The notes beneath the pieces are model-generated. The model was given only the letters and a program-made list of their open reading frames with translations, was not told where the DNA came from and ran no database searches. Below are positions 8,993-18,259 of a stretch of DNA of 64,000 nt, piece after piece. Source of the DNA: Chryseobacterium aurantiacum (GTDB lineage: Bacteria > Bacteroidota > Bacteroidia > Flavobacteriales > Weeksellaceae); contig NZ_PXUE01000002.1 in the NCBI RefSeq assembly GCF_003020585.1, positions 1,116,001-1,180,000 on the forward strand. The letters run 5' to 3'. Position 1 is the first letter of the stretch, and each line of letters opens with the position of its first letter. The translations under genes were made by a program, and so were the position numbers.

Positions 8993-9018
8993 CACCCGTA
9001 AATCCAACAACACTATCA

Positions 9019-9855
9019 ATGAATTTATTATACATCGATTGGAATGTGAATCCTGAAATCTTTAATATTTTAGGAATTCCTGTAAAATACTATGGCCTAT
9101 TATTTCTTGCAGGGTTAGTTCTTTGCTTTAATATTTTAAAAAGCATTTATAAAAAAGAAAATTTGAGCATGCAGGCTCATGAATCCTTATTCTCTTATGC
9201 TCTTATCGGAATTTTGGTCGGAGCCAGATTGGGTCACTGTATTTTTTATGATTTTGATTATTATTCCCAGCATATCCTTGAAATTTTCCTACCCATTCAG
9301 AAAGGGCCAGATGGGGTATACCATTTTGTAGGATTTGCAGGATTAGCCAGCCACGGGGGTGGTATCGGGCTTGTCATAATGCTTTTATTATATTCCAGAA
9401 AATTCTCTATCCCTTTTATGAAAGTTCTGGATGCCATAGCTATTGTACTTCCATTGGGAGGTGTTTTTATCAGACTGGCAAACCTTATGAACTCTGAGAT
9501 TATAGGTACACCTACGAATGTTCCATGGGCTTTCATCTTCAGACAGGTAGATGATCTTCCAAGGCATCCAGCGCAGCTTTATGAAGCCATCTCTTATTTT
9601 GTAATTTTCCTTTTAATTTATTTCATTTACAAGAAAGATATATTCAAGATCGGAAAAGGATTCTATTTTGGGATCAGTATTCTTTTAATCTTTATCATGA
9701 GAATTCTGATTGAATTCATCAAGGTAGACCAGGTTGAATTTGAACATGGAATGAGTATGAATATGGGACAGCTTCTAAGTATTCCATTTGTTCTTCTAGG
9801 TTTATTTTTTATTGGAAAAAGTATACTGGAAAAGTCCAAAATGAAAACTTCATAA
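9019..9855 (+). CDS. lgt: Prolipoprotein diacylglyceryl transferase Lgt
   Basis: 278 residues with about seven membrane segments. It transfers diacylglycerol from phosphatidylglycerol to the lipobox Cys of prolipoproteins at the inner membrane, the first step of lipoprotein maturation. Family marks are IPVKYYGLLFLAGL near the start, GARLGHCIFYD with the conserved Arg/His, FVGFAGLASHGGGIG matching the HGG motif, the RLANLMNSEIIG signature (Arg-x-x-Asn-x-x-Asn), and PRHPAQLYEA near the end of the core. The many lipoproteins in this window are its substrates. It is followed by a strong convergent terminator shared with the SDR gene. Confidence 0.96.
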   Translation: MNLLYIDWNVNPEIFNILGIPVKYYGLLFLAGLVLCFNILKSIYKKENLSMQAHESLFSYALIGILVGARLGHCIFYDFDYYSQHILEIFLPIQKGPDGVYHFVGFAGLASHGGGIGLVIMLLLYSRKFSIPFMKVLDAIAIVLPLGGVFIRLANLMNSEIIGTPTNVPWAFIFRQVDDLPRHPAQLYEAISYFVIFLLIYFIYKKDIFKIGKGFYFGISILLIFIMRILIEFIKVDQVEFEHGMSMNMGQLLSIPFVLLGLFFIGKSILEKSKMKTS

Positions 9856-9875
9856 TCTTATTAACTACCAATAAA

Positions 9876-9917
9876 AATACCCCCCTGAAGGATGATCTTC
9901 AGTGGGGTATTTTTTTA
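9876..9917. terminator. Bidirectional terminator between lgt and the SDR gene
   Basis: Stem AATACCCC-C-CTGAAG with CTTCAG-T-GGGGTATT, 14 bp with one mismatch and a 6-base loop, flanked by A-run on the left and T-run on the right. It serves the two convergent genes. Confidence 0.85.
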
Positions 9918-9930
9918 AACTTAATTTAAA

Positions 9931-10686
9931 TTATCTGGTTGTATAACCTCCGTTGGCAAAAATAGTCTGCCCAGTGATCCACCAGCCCTCAGTTACCAAG
10001 AACTCTACCAATGGAGCAATATCTTTAATATCTGTAAGTCCTCCTAATGCGGATGCTGATTTATGATAAGCTACTGCGTCATCAGTTTCCTGACCATAGA
10101 AAAAAGGAGTATCCATTGGACCGGGAGCCACTGCCGTTACAGAGATTCCTCTTGCTCCAAATTCTTTAGAAGCTGCTCTTGTAAAATGCTCCACAGGCGC
10201 CTTTGCACCTGCATATGTGGAGTACAATCCTGTGTATGCAGCCAGTAGTGAGGTAACGATGGTACAGATTTTCCCGTGGTCATTCAATTTTTTGCCTGCT
10301 TCCTGTAAAAAGAAATAAGCAGATTTTGAATTCACGTTGAACATGGTATCATATTCTTCTTCTGTGGTTTCTGAAAATGGTTTTTTCAATACCATTCCTA
10401 CTGTATTAATGGCAATATCTACTCCTCCAAAACGAGAAATTGTTTCATCAAAAAATTGAGTGATATTGTCTATCTTCGTGAGATCTCCCTGAAACAGGAA
10501 TGCTTCAGCCCCCAACGCCTGAACTTCTGCCAGTGTTTTCTCGCTTTCAGCTCTGGAGCTTTCACTATTGTAGTGTATAGCCAGTTTAGCTCCTTTTGCA
10601 GCAAAGTCCTTGCTCAATAATCCTCCTAAGTTTTTACCTCCGCCGGCTATTAAAACAACTTTTCCATTTACATCTTGTGTTGACAT
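9931..10686 (-). CDS. SDR-family NAD(P)-dependent oxidoreductase
   Basis: 251 residues with a Rossmann fold. The cofactor loop is VVLIAGGGKNLGGLLSKDFA, a GGGxxxGG variant of the usual TGxxxGIG. NTVG (instead of NNAG) follows beta-4, and STYAGAKAPVEHFTRAASKE near residue 156 holds the YxxxK catalytic pair. AVAPGPMDTPFF is the PG motif after beta-6. It resembles 3-ketoacyl-ACP-reductase-like SDRs of unknown substrate, often annotated as short-chain dehydrogenase acting on small alcohols or ketones. It is single, convergent with lgt. A near-consensus -7 element (CATCTTTG, 10716-10723) is upstream. Confidence 0.88.
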   Translation of the reverse strand: MSTQDVNGKVVLIAGGGKNLGGLLSKDFAAKGAKLAIHYNSESSRAESEKTLAEVQALGAEAFLFQGDLTKIDNITQFFDETISRFGGVDIAINTVGMVLKKPFSETTEEEYDTMFNVNSKSAYFFLQEAGKKLNDHGKICTIVTSLLAAYTGLYSTYAGAKAPVEHFTRAASKEFGARGISVTAVAPGPMDTPFFYGQETDDAVAYHKSASALGGLTDIKDIAPLVEFLVTEGWWITGQTIFANGGYTTR

Positions 10687-11003
10687 TATTTTTATATTTT
10701 AAATGTTATTGAGGCAAAGATGGATAATAAAAGTCATCTCAACATGGTGAATTTTTCGGGAATTATCTTAAAATTTGAACTCTTCAATAATTAGAGTTAA
10801 AAAAATAAGCAAAAAAATATTAAATTTTATATAAACAGTCATTTTACAATACAACACTATTTACCAGACAGATACGGTAAGATAGTCGGTTTTTCTATTA
10901 AACACTTGGCTTCTTTTTCTAACTTAAGTGAATTTTAGGCATAACATTTGATGCTCTCCCACCCGTATTAACACACACCACTTCAATTTTAATATATTTT
11001 TTT

Positions 11004-11035
11004 AATCCTCAGCTCACTGGGGATTTTTTATCCCC
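11004..11035 (+). terminator. Orphan intrinsic terminator with an alternative hairpin
   Basis: AATCCTCAG-CTCA-CTGGGGATT forms a 9-bp stem (one G-T pair) followed by TTTTT. The same GGGGAT can instead pair with ATCCCC at 11030-11035, so two mutually exclusive hairpins are possible, as in attenuators. No gene precedes it on the plus strand within 1 kb, so it may end a small RNA. Confidence 0.5.
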
Positions 11036-11151
11036 TCTTGGTTTGGCGATATTCACTGTTATATTCCTACAGCAGCCTATTTTAGCGAATTTCTGTTAAA
11101 TCCATTTCTGATAATCAATCATTTAAAACTGTATTATTCGTTTTATTGTTG

Positions 11152-11159
11152 TATATTTG
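11152..11159 (+). promoter_or_regulatory. Probable -7 element of the cold-shock gene
   Basis: TATATTTG is an exact match to TAnnTTTG. It predicts a leader of about 240 bases, a feature known for cold-shock genes in other bacteria. No good -33 element. Confidence 0.4.
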
Positions 11160-11403
11160 TACATTAATAACCAAGTCAATACTTTGTTTTCTGTAACGAC
11201 CGGAATATATATTATTCAGTCTTTGCTTTTTGAGCAGTCCTATTTTTAACATTTTATTCTTCTACCAAGAACAATACTTGTCGGAATTTTAAAGCTCTGT
11301 ATGATTGGAAATCCCAGGACAGAAAACAGTGGTGGACTTTAAGGTCTAAAGCAGACCAGTGTGAACAATACAATTTATAGAAACTAAATACTAAAAATAA
11401 TTT

Positions 11404-11832
11404 ATGGCAGATTCTTTTTCTAAAAAGGAAAATTTCAAGAAAAAAATTCAAAAGCAAAAAGAAAAGGCGCTAAGACGCGAAGATCGTAAAACGAACAACA
11501 ACAAAGGAAAGGATATGGAGGATGTATTCATGTATGTGGATGAATTCGGAAGATTAACCTCTACTCCACCTGAACAAAGACAGGAAGTAAACCTTGATGA
11601 AATTCAATTGGGTGCAGCTCCGATTATTGAGGAAGATCCAAGAAAATTAGGAATCATTACTTTCCACAGTGAAAAAGGATACGGTTTCATTACTGAAGAT
11701 AACACGAAAGAAAATATCTTCTTCCATAATAACAACTGTACAGAACTTGTAAAAAAAGGAAACAAAGTATCTTTTGAAAAAGAAAAGTCTCCTAAAGGGT
11801 TTTCAGCTGTTAACATTCAGATTGTTAAATAA
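11404..11832 (+). CDS. Cold-shock-domain protein with basic N-terminal extension
   Basis: 142 residues. Residues 78-142 form one cold-shock OB fold: LGIITFHSEKGYGFITEDN with the RNP1-like KGYGFI, and ENIFFHNNNC as RNP2-like, then KKGNKVSFEKEKSPKGFSAVNI. It binds single-stranded RNA or DNA and acts as an RNA chaperone. Residues 1-40 are very rich in Lys/Arg/Asn (KKENFKKKIQKQKEKALRR), a disordered basic tail that adds nonspecific RNA affinity; the part in between is acidic. This extended form is common in Flavobacteria. Strong terminator downstream; unusually long leader upstream. Confidence 0.9.
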   Translation: MADSFSKKENFKKKIQKQKEKALRREDRKTNNNKGKDMEDVFMYVDEFGRLTSTPPEQRQEVNLDEIQLGAAPIIEEDPRKLGIITFHSEKGYGFITEDNTKENIFFHNNNCTELVKKGNKVSFEKEKSPKGFSAVNIQIVK

Positions 11833-11883
11833 TATTTATTCATAAAACGATCTGTTTGATACAGATACGTTTGAACAATACAG

Positions 11884-11917
11884 AAAGAGACTGTCTTAAA
11901 AGGACAGTCTCTTTTTT
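11884..11917 (+). terminator. Terminator of the cold-shock gene
   Basis: Perfect 12-bp stem AAAGAGACTGTC (11884-11895) with GACAGTCTCTTT (11903-11914), 7-base loop, followed by further T. Confidence 0.9.
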
Positions 11918-12159
11918 ATTTTACAAAAATCAATTTCAGTTCTGGGTGCTATTTCCTTAACCGTAAATATAGTTTTACAGGTTTTGATTAAAATCAAAAG
12001 AAGCTGCCTCGCTTTGAGACAACTTCTTTCTTCATCGTAAAAATAAAAATGGTCGGTTTATAAAACCGAAAAACATTATGGTTTCAAACCATTAGGAGAG
12101 TGAAATAATTAAGTATTCTTCCTGAATCCTTAAAAAGTTCACCCTACCTATGATCATAT
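11918..12159. other. Intergenic region with weak hairpins
   Basis: No ORF. Three short inverted repeats are visible: an imperfect one at 11997-12031 (AAGAAG..CTTCTT), GGTTTATAAAACC near 12055-12068 and TGGTTTCAAACCA near 12079-12091. The first, read on the minus strand, ends in a T-rich stretch and could terminate the efflux operon. Confidence 0.4.
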
Positions 12160-13602
12160 TTAATCCAGTTTTCCACCCAGCGCTTTAAATAACAGAACAT
12201 TATTTCTGGTATTCTGATGCTGGAACTGCAACAGATCAAGCTCAGCAATAAGCTTACTTTTCTGAGAATTGATGAGTTCAAAATAATTGGCATACCCTGT
12301 CAGGTACAAATCATTTGATACCTCAACACCTCGGTCAAGAAAACCTACTTCTTCTGATTTCAATTTTAAAACACGTTCGTAGATCTTAGTCTGTTTCAAA
12401 ATAGACTGAAGCTCATTGAATGCAGTGGTAATACTCTTTTGATAGTTTAAAAAAGCAATTTCCTGCTCTTTACTTGCTACTTTAAATTCATACTTCAACT
12501 GCCCTTTATTGAAAACAGGAACCATTAACCCTCCCAACAACTGTCCTGCCAGTGAACTTGGTTTAAAAAGGGTTTCCACAGAAAATGAATTCATTCCAAT
12601 ACCTACTCCAAGGTCAAGCTTTGGATAAAAAGCAGCTCTTGCAGCCTTTGCGTCTGCCTGAGAAGCCTCCAATACATAATAATTTGCAGCAACATCCGGC
12701 CTTGAATGAATAACGGCTTCTACATTAATGGTTTTATTTAAAATATCCATATTGGTAGGCATCAGTACTTTTCCGCGTTTCACGTCTCCGCCATAGCTTC
12801 CCGTTAAAGTAGTAATGGCCTGTTCAACAGTAACGATCTCTACTTTGATATGTTCAATTTCTGCAAGCCAGTTGTTATTCTGAGCTTTAAACTGCTGAAC
12901 GGCAAGTTCTGTAGCTTTTCCTACTTCCCGTTGCGCCAAAACAATTTCAAAGGCTCTTTGCTGAAGATTATAGTTCTTCTGGTAAATGGCAAGACGATTA
13001 TCGAGAGCTACCAATTGGTAGTACAGATTGGCGATATCAGTAAAAAGCTCTACCTGAAGCAATCGCAAGCCTTCCGTGGAAGCCAGATATTTCTTCTGAG
13101 CAGCAATTTTTTTATTCTTCAATTTTCCCCAGGCATCAATTTCCCAGCTGCTTCTTGCTCCCAGCCAATAATTGGGTGTGAAATCACGGTTAATCTTCTG
13201 GTCCTCGGTTATATTAGGAGAAAGATTGGTATCATAATTACCCACTCCCTCCATTGTATATTTTCCATATCGGTTTCCTGAAGCTTCTGCTCCCACTTCA
13301 AGGGATGGCAAAAGATCCATCTTTGATCTTTGTAAAAAGCTATTGGCAATCTCTACTCTTTGCTGTGCAATCTGAAAATCAGGATTGGCTAGCACTACTT
13401 TATCAAAAAGTTCCAAAAGATGAGAATCTGTAAAATAGCCTTTCAGATTAAGTTGCTTAAATTCTTCTGAATTTGCTATTTTAGCAGGCATCTCCGGTAA
13501 TTCCTGGGCTTTTTTCAGGTCAGCCACCTTTGGAACAGCACATGAGACTAAGCTTAGTGCTGCAATGCCGTACAATATGCTTCTATGATTTAATCTTTTC
13601 AT
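12160..13602 (-). CDS. RND efflux outer-membrane factor (TolC/OprM-type lipoprotein)
   Basis: 480 residues from the ATG at 13602; a TTG nine codons upstream is less likely. The signal YGIAALSLVSC ends in a lipobox Cys, as in OprM/CusC proteins. The body contains two long alpha-helical repeats of the outer-membrane-efflux-protein family, with the NPDFQIAQQRVEIANSFLQR start and LDLGVGIGMN, GLMVPVFNKGQLKYEFKVA before the second helical hairpin. It forms the trimeric channel-tunnel that completes the pump. It overlaps the end of the RND permease gene by 20 bases, so the two are translationally coupled. Confidence 0.94.
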   Translation of the reverse strand: MKRLNHRSILYGIAALSLVSCAVPKVADLKKAQELPEMPAKIANSEEFKQLNLKGYFTDSHLLELFDKVVLANPDFQIAQQRVEIANSFLQRSKMDLLPSLEVGAEASGNRYGKYTMEGVGNYDTNLSPNITEDQKINRDFTPNYWLGARSSWEIDAWGKLKNKKIAAQKKYLASTEGLRLLQVELFTDIANLYYQLVALDNRLAIYQKNYNLQQRAFEIVLAQREVGKATELAVQQFKAQNNNWLAEIEHIKVEIVTVEQAITTLTGSYGGDVKRGKVLMPTNMDILNKTINVEAVIHSRPDVAANYYVLEASQADAKAARAAFYPKLDLGVGIGMNSFSVETLFKPSSLAGQLLGGLMVPVFNKGQLKYEFKVASKEQEIAFLNYQKSITTAFNELQSILKQTKIYERVLKLKSEEVGFLDRGVEVSNDLYLTGYANYFELINSQKSKLIAELDLLQFQHQNTRNNVLLFKALGGKLD

Positions 13603-16600
13603 CTTTCTTCTTATTTTCAAGTTTCGCAAAGAATATATACAGTCCCGGAATTACTACCAACCCGAAGATTGTTCCAAGTAACATACCTCCCGCTGCTGCT
13701 GTACCAATGGAGCGGTTTCCGATGGCTCCGGCCCCTGATGCAATACAAAGCGGAATAAGTCCTGCTACAAAAGCAAAGGAGGTCATTAGGATAGGTCTCA
13801 GACGCTGTCTTGCTCCTTCAATGGCAGCCGGAATAATATCATATCCCTGTTTATTTCTGGCTACAGCAAATTCTACAATCAGGATGGCATTTTTTGCTAA
13901 AAGACCAATCAGCATGACCAAAGCTACCTGTGCATAAATATTATTATCCAATCCCGTTAGTACCAATGCGATATAGGATCCGAATATTCCCGTTGGAAGG
14001 CTTAACAGTACAGGCATTGGAAGAAGGAAGCTCTCGTATTGGGCTGCCAATAAAAGATACACAAACAAAAGACAGATCATGAATATGTAAATGGTTTGGT
14101 TTCCTGATAAAATTTCTTCCCTTGTCATTCCGGACCATTCGATATCAAAACCTCTCGGCAGGGTTTCCTTGGCAATACGATCTACAGCGGCAATGGCATC
14201 ACCGGAGCTAAAACCATCTGCCGGCTCTCCGTTGATCATGGCAGACATATACATATTGTACCTCGTTAAGACTTCAGGTCCATATACTTTTTCGATGGTG
14301 ATAAATGTTGAAAACGGAACCATTTCACCTTTATCATTTTTCAGATATAAATTCAGGATACTTTCAGGGGTATCTCTATGCTCCGGACTTGCCTGAACCA
14401 TTACTTTATACATCTGACTGAAACGGATAAAGTTGGTTGCATAGTAAGATCCAAGCATAGTTTGCAGGGTTGACATGGCATTGTCTACTGAAATTCCCTT
14501 TTTCGCAGCCATATCATAGTCTACATTAATCATATATTGCGGGAATGTAGCATCAAAACTGGTAAAACTGTTCTGCAATTCAGGAGCTTCATTCAGTTTC
14601 TTTACAAAATCCTTGGTGATTTTATCTGTATTTTCGATAGTTCCTCCTGTTCTGTCTAGCAAACGCAATTCAAAACCACTGGTATTTCCGAATCCAGGAA
14701 CAGTGGGCGGAGCAAAGATCTCAATCTGGGCATCTGCAATTCCTTTTGTTTTATCTGAAAGTTCTGTGATCAAATCATTTACTGAAATAGATCTCTCTTT
14801 CCAGTCTTTAAGGTTAATCATCGCCATTCCATAGGACGAACCAGCAATTTCTGTTACAATACTGTATCCGGCAAGTGTGGTTACATTTTCTACGCCTTTT
14901 ATTTTCTTGGCAATGACTGTTACTTCATCCAAGACTTTTTCTGTTCTTTCTACCGTTGCTCCCTGTGGTGTTGTTACACTCACATACACCATTCCCTGGT
15001 CTTCCATGGGAATAAATCCGGTTGGCAGGAATTTACTGGTCACAAACGTCAATCCGACAAATAAAAATAATAATCCAAACGTAACTGTAGTTCTTGTGGC
15101 AAATTTGGACAAAACTCCTACATAACCGTTTGTTAATCTGTCAAAACCTGTATTAAAGCTTTGGAAGAATCGGTCTACAATGGTCTTCTTTTTATTATGA
15201 TTGTGAGGCTTTAAAATAATAGCACAAAGCGCCGGGGTAAGTGTTAATGCATTCACCCCTGAGATGACAATACTGATGGCCAGCGTCAATGAAAACTGAC
15301 GGTAAAATACTCCTACCGGACCATCAAGGAATGCTACAGGAATAAATACAGCAGACATAACAATGGTAATTGCTACTACTGCACCTGCAATTTCCTTTGT
15401 AGCAGTAATAGTAGCATCCATTGCGTTCATGCCTTCTTCCATTTTTACATGGACGGCCTCAACGACGACAATTGCGTTATCCACCACAATTCCGATGGCG
15501 AGAACCAGGGCAAACAAGGTCAATAAGTTTACCGAGAAATCCAGCATATTCATGAAAGCAAATGTTCCCACCAATGCAACCGGAACCGCCAATACAGGAA
15601 TTAAAGTAGATCTCCAATCCTGAAGGAAGATAAATACCACAATTCCCACCAAGATAAAGGCTTCAATAAGAGTTGTCAATACGGCACTAATAGAAGCATC
15701 AAGGAATCTGGATACATCATACGCCATATTGTACTCCATCCCGGGAGGGAAAGAAGTACCTTTTAGTTCTTCCATCTTGGTCTTTACACTTTCAATAACT
15801 TCTGAAGCATTGGAACCCGGACGCTGTTTCATCATAATAGATGCTGAAGGTCTTCCGTCTGTTTTGGAAACCATTCCGTAGTTCATTGCTCCAAATTCGA
15901 CCTTGGCAATATCCTTAAGCTTTAAAATAGTTCCGTCTACATCAGATCTGATGGGAACTTCTTCGTATTGCTTAGGTTCAAAGAATTTTCCTTTATATTT
16001 GATTACATACTGAAGCTGACTGGAAGTTTTGCCCGACGTTTCTCCCACTTTTCCTGGTGCTGCAGAAATATTCTGCTTCTGTAATGAAGTGATTACTTCA
16101 TCAGCCGAAATATTATATGCTGCCATTTTCTGCGGATCAAGCCATATCCTCATGGAATATTCTTTCTGCCCCATGATCTCTGCACGGCCTACTCCATCAA
16201 TACGCTTTAGCTCCTGCAGAACATTGATGTCTGTAAAATTATAAATGAACTGCTCATCCTGACTTGGATCTGTACTCGTGATGTTAAGATACATCAGCAT
16301 ACTGTTCACCTCTTTTTCTGTAGTTACTCCTGCACGAATTACTTCTTCAGGAAGTTCATCAAGGATGGTTGTTACCCTGTTCTGGACATTTACCGCTGCT
16401 ACATCCGGATCTGTTCCTACTTCAAAGAAAACCTGAATTAAGGTAAGCCCGTCATTCGAAGTTACCGTTGACATATACGTCATTCCCGGAACCCCATTGA
16501 TGGCACGTTCCAATGGAAGAGCCACAGCATTCGCTGATACTTCAGCATTTGCTCCTGTATACTTTGCCGTTACTGTTACCGAAGGAGGTACAATATCCGG

Positions 16601-16705
16601 AAATTGGGTAATCGGCATCTTTAAGAGTGCCATAATTCCCAGTAGTACAAATAATATGGAAATAACCAACGAAAGAACCTTTCGTCTTATAAACATTTCT
16701 ACCAT
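13583..16705 (-). CDS. RND multidrug efflux permease (HAE-1/AcrB type)
   Basis: 1040 residues, the normal length of AcrB homologues. It starts FIRRKVLSLVISILFVLLG (first membrane helix) and continues with ITQFPDIVPPSVTVTAKYTGA. The proton-relay region GIVVDNAIVVVEAV lies in TM4, and the second half repeats the layout (GLLAKNAILIVEFA, GARQRLRPILMTSFAFVAG). Two large periplasmic porter/docking loops lie between TM1-2 and TM7-8. The pump exports hydrophobic and amphiphilic compounds by proton antiport. Located between the adaptor gene (28 bases upstream) and the outer-membrane gene. No local regulator (TetR, MarR) is present. Confidence 0.95.
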   Translation of the reverse strand: MVEMFIRRKVLSLVISILFVLLGIMALLKMPITQFPDIVPPSVTVTAKYTGANAEVSANAVALPLERAINGVPGMTYMSTVTSNDGLTLIQVFFEVGTDPDVAAVNVQNRVTTILDELPEEVIRAGVTTEKEVNSMLMYLNITSTDPSQDEQFIYNFTDINVLQELKRIDGVGRAEIMGQKEYSMRIWLDPQKMAAYNISADEVITSLQKQNISAAPGKVGETSGKTSSQLQYVIKYKGKFFEPKQYEEVPIRSDVDGTILKLKDIAKVEFGAMNYGMVSKTDGRPSASIMMKQRPGSNASEVIESVKTKMEELKGTSFPPGMEYNMAYDVSRFLDASISAVLTTLIEAFILVGIVVFIFLQDWRSTLIPVLAVPVALVGTFAFMNMLDFSVNLLTLFALVLAIGIVVDNAIVVVEAVHVKMEEGMNAMDATITATKEIAGAVVAITIVMSAVFIPVAFLDGPVGVFYRQFSLTLAISIVISGVNALTLTPALCAIILKPHNHNKKKTIVDRFFQSFNTGFDRLTNGYVGVLSKFATRTTVTFGLLFLFVGLTFVTSKFLPTGFIPMEDQGMVYVSVTTPQGATVERTEKVLDEVTVIAKKIKGVENVTTLAGYSIVTEIAGSSYGMAMINLKDWKERSISVNDLITELSDKTKGIADAQIEIFAPPTVPGFGNTSGFELRLLDRTGGTIENTDKITKDFVKKLNEAPELQNSFTSFDATFPQYMINVDYDMAAKKGISVDNAMSTLQTMLGSYYATNFIRFSQMYKVMVQASPEHRDTPESILNLYLKNDKGEMVPFSTFITIEKVYGPEVLTRYNMYMSAMINGEPADGFSSGDAIAAVDRIAKETLPRGFDIEWSGMTREEILSGNQTIYIFMICLLFVYLLLAAQYESFLLPMPVLLSLPTGIFGSYIALVLTGLDNNIYAQVALVMLIGLLAKNAILIVEFAVARNKQGYDIIPAAIEGARQRLRPILMTSFAFVAGLIPLCIASGAGAIGNRSIGTAAAGGMLLGTIFGLVVIPGLYIFFAKLENKKKDEKIKS

Positions 16706-16733
16706 AGTAAGTTGATTTAAAGATTATGAAAGG

Positions 16734-17822
16734 TTAATACTTCTTTTTGATTTTGATAATATCTCCATCCTTTAAAGACTGAGTTCCTTCATAAATGATT
16801 AAATCACCTCTTTTAAGACCACTTTCCACCATATAGGAGTCTCTTAATGTAGCTCCAATCTTGATATTGGTCATTTTCACCTTATTCTGCTTATCCACTA
16901 CAAAAACATAGGTTTTATCCTGAATGGAGAAAGTAGATTTTTGTGGAATAAGAATGGCATTATCCTGATTCTCGGAAATAATAAGTTTTCCTGAAGTACC
17001 ATGTTTAATCAGGCGGTCAGGATTGGGGAAAAGCACTTTATACCGAATAGAACCTGTAGTTCTGTCGATTTCTCCCTCAGCGGTCTTTAGGGCTCCGTTA
17101 AATTGATAATTCACGCCATTTGGCAAGGTAAGCTCAATTTTTTGGTGATTTCCAATCTTATCATTGGCCAAAAGCTCAAAGTATAAGTTTTCCGGAATGG
17201 AAAAGTAAGCGTAGACCTCATTAAGCTGGGATAACGTTGTTAATAGCGTTCCATTTTCCACTAAACTTCCATCTTTAAGAGGAATAACGTCAATAACTCC
17301 GTCAAAAGGGGCTGTGATCTTGGTAAAGTTTATTTTTTGAAGCACAGTTCTTTTTTCAGCATCAGCAAAGGCATGCTTAGCTTTCGCTGATGAAAGTTTG
17401 GCTTTTACCATTTCCAGTTCGTTGTTGGCTACAAACTTTTTAGCATGTAAACTCTGAATCTGCTTTAGTTCTACTTCTACAATACGAACATCAGCTTCAG
17501 CCTGTTTTAAGCCAGCATTTGCTTTCAAAAGTTCCATTTGCAATTCAGCGTCATTAATCTTAAATAAAGGTTGTCCCTGATGTACAAATTGCCCCTCATT
17601 AACATAAATATGCTGTATAATTCCTCCAATTCTGGAACGCATTTCTACGTTTTTCTTGGCCTGGATATCCGTTACAAACTGGTTACTTACCAACGTGTCT
17701 TTTTCCTTGATTTCCAGAACGGGAACTTCTTTTTCTTTCTCGTTGTTTTTTTTCTTGTCTTTACTGCATGACACAGCGAATAATATTGCAAAACTGCAAA
17801 TTATTACGTTTTTAAAATACAT
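16734..17822 (-). CDS. RND efflux periplasmic adaptor (AcrA-type lipoprotein)
   Basis: 362 residues with an SPII signal (CSFAILFAVSCSKDKKK) anchoring it to the inner membrane. The domain order is that of membrane-fusion proteins: beta-barrel start at MRSRIGGIIQHIYVNEGQ, lipoyl half GQFVHQGQPLFKINDAELQ, an alpha-hairpin at about 95-160, lipoyl half AKITAPFDGVIDVIPL-like (KITAPFDGVIDVIPLKDGS), then the barrel and membrane-proximal domains. It bridges permease and outer-membrane channel. It is the first clear pump gene of the operon. Confidence 0.94.
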   Translation of the reverse strand: MYFKNVIICSFAILFAVSCSKDKKKNNEKEKEVPVLEIKEKDTLVSNQFVTDIQAKKNVEMRSRIGGIIQHIYVNEGQFVHQGQPLFKINDAELQMELLKANAGLKQAEADVRIVEVELKQIQSLHAKKFVANNELEMVKAKLSSAKAKHAFADAEKRTVLQKINFTKITAPFDGVIDVIPLKDGSLVENGTLLTTLSQLNEVYAYFSIPENLYFELLANDKIGNHQKIELTLPNGVNYQFNGALKTAEGEIDRTTGSIRYKVLFPNPDRLIKHGTSGKLIISENQDNAILIPQKSTFSIQDKTYVFVVDKQNKVKMTNIKIGATLRDSYMVESGLKRGDLIIYEGTQSLKDGDIIKIKKKY

Positions 17823-17881
17823 TCTTAAATGTTTAGGTTATAAAATCTTCGTTAAAATAAATTGAAATTCAATAACTTAAA

Positions 17882-18214
17882 CTAGTACAACTGGAGGAGA
17901 TGGAGAAAGGATTTGACTCCACAGATAATAGAAACTGCAATATTGGGCAGTATAATTTTTGGAGCCATTTTCAGAATGGCTGAAAAATCACCAACCGGCT
18001 GATCGTCCTTACGTGGAGAGTGTTTTACAATTTTGGAAGCAGCAGGCAACGCATGCGTGTTCATATCTGCTTCTTCGTAGATATCCAGCAGGTGAATATT
18101 ACTTACATGAGGAAGATGAGGAATATTCTGCAATGAATTTTCTACCCAATTCGAATTGAAAAGGGTAAAAACCAACATAATATAGAAGTAGATAAATGAC
18201 CTCAGACCTGCCAT
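17882..18214 (-). CDS. Small unknown protein at the head of the efflux operon
   Basis: 110 residues. The start (SFIYFYIMLVFTLFNSNW) is hydrophobic and could be a signal anchor; a second hydrophobic stretch (IILPNIAVSIICGV) lies near the end, so it may span the membrane twice with a polar middle (LDIYEEADMNTHALPAASK). I recognise no family. Support for it being real: it lies 60 bases ahead of the adaptor gene on the same strand and a TATTTTTG -7 element is placed 40 bases upstream. Against: an opposite-strand ORF of 66 codons overlaps it, and composition is not distinctive. Confidence 0.45.
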   Translation of the reverse strand: MAGLRSFIYFYIMLVFTLFNSNWVENSLQNIPHLPHVSNIHLLDIYEEADMNTHALPAASKIVKHSPRKDDQPVGDFSAILKMAPKIILPNIAVSIICGVKSFLHLLQLY

Positions 18215-18259
18215 GTCAATCAGAACACAATTAGTTTTTTAGTAAAAACGATAGTTCTG

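Larger units (their letters stand above)
10687..11403. other. Long intergenic region with a terminator-like hairpin and the leader of the cold-shock gene
   Basis: No convincing ORF. It contains the SDR promoter region (10716-10723, minus), an intrinsic-terminator-like hairpin (11004-11030, plus) that does not follow any recognised gene, and, after a -7-like TATATTTG at 11152-11159, about 240 bases that would be a long untranslated leader of the cold-shock gene. Within the leader GGTCT-AAAGC-AGACC (11343-11357) and GGAATA/TATTC (about 11201-11219) can form small hairpins. Confidence 0.5.

Noticed and set aside
11254-11457. Minus-strand ORF across the start of the cold-shock gene
   Set aside because: It overlaps the leader and the first codons of a clear gene and shows no domain.
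13944-16244. Several plus-strand and minus-strand ORFs inside the RND permease gene
   Set aside because: They are shadows of a 1040-codon gene with complete family motifs.
17959-18159. Plus-strand 66-codon ORF opposite the 110-residue ORF
   Set aside because: No promoter, no recognised motif and wrong strand relative to its neighbours.
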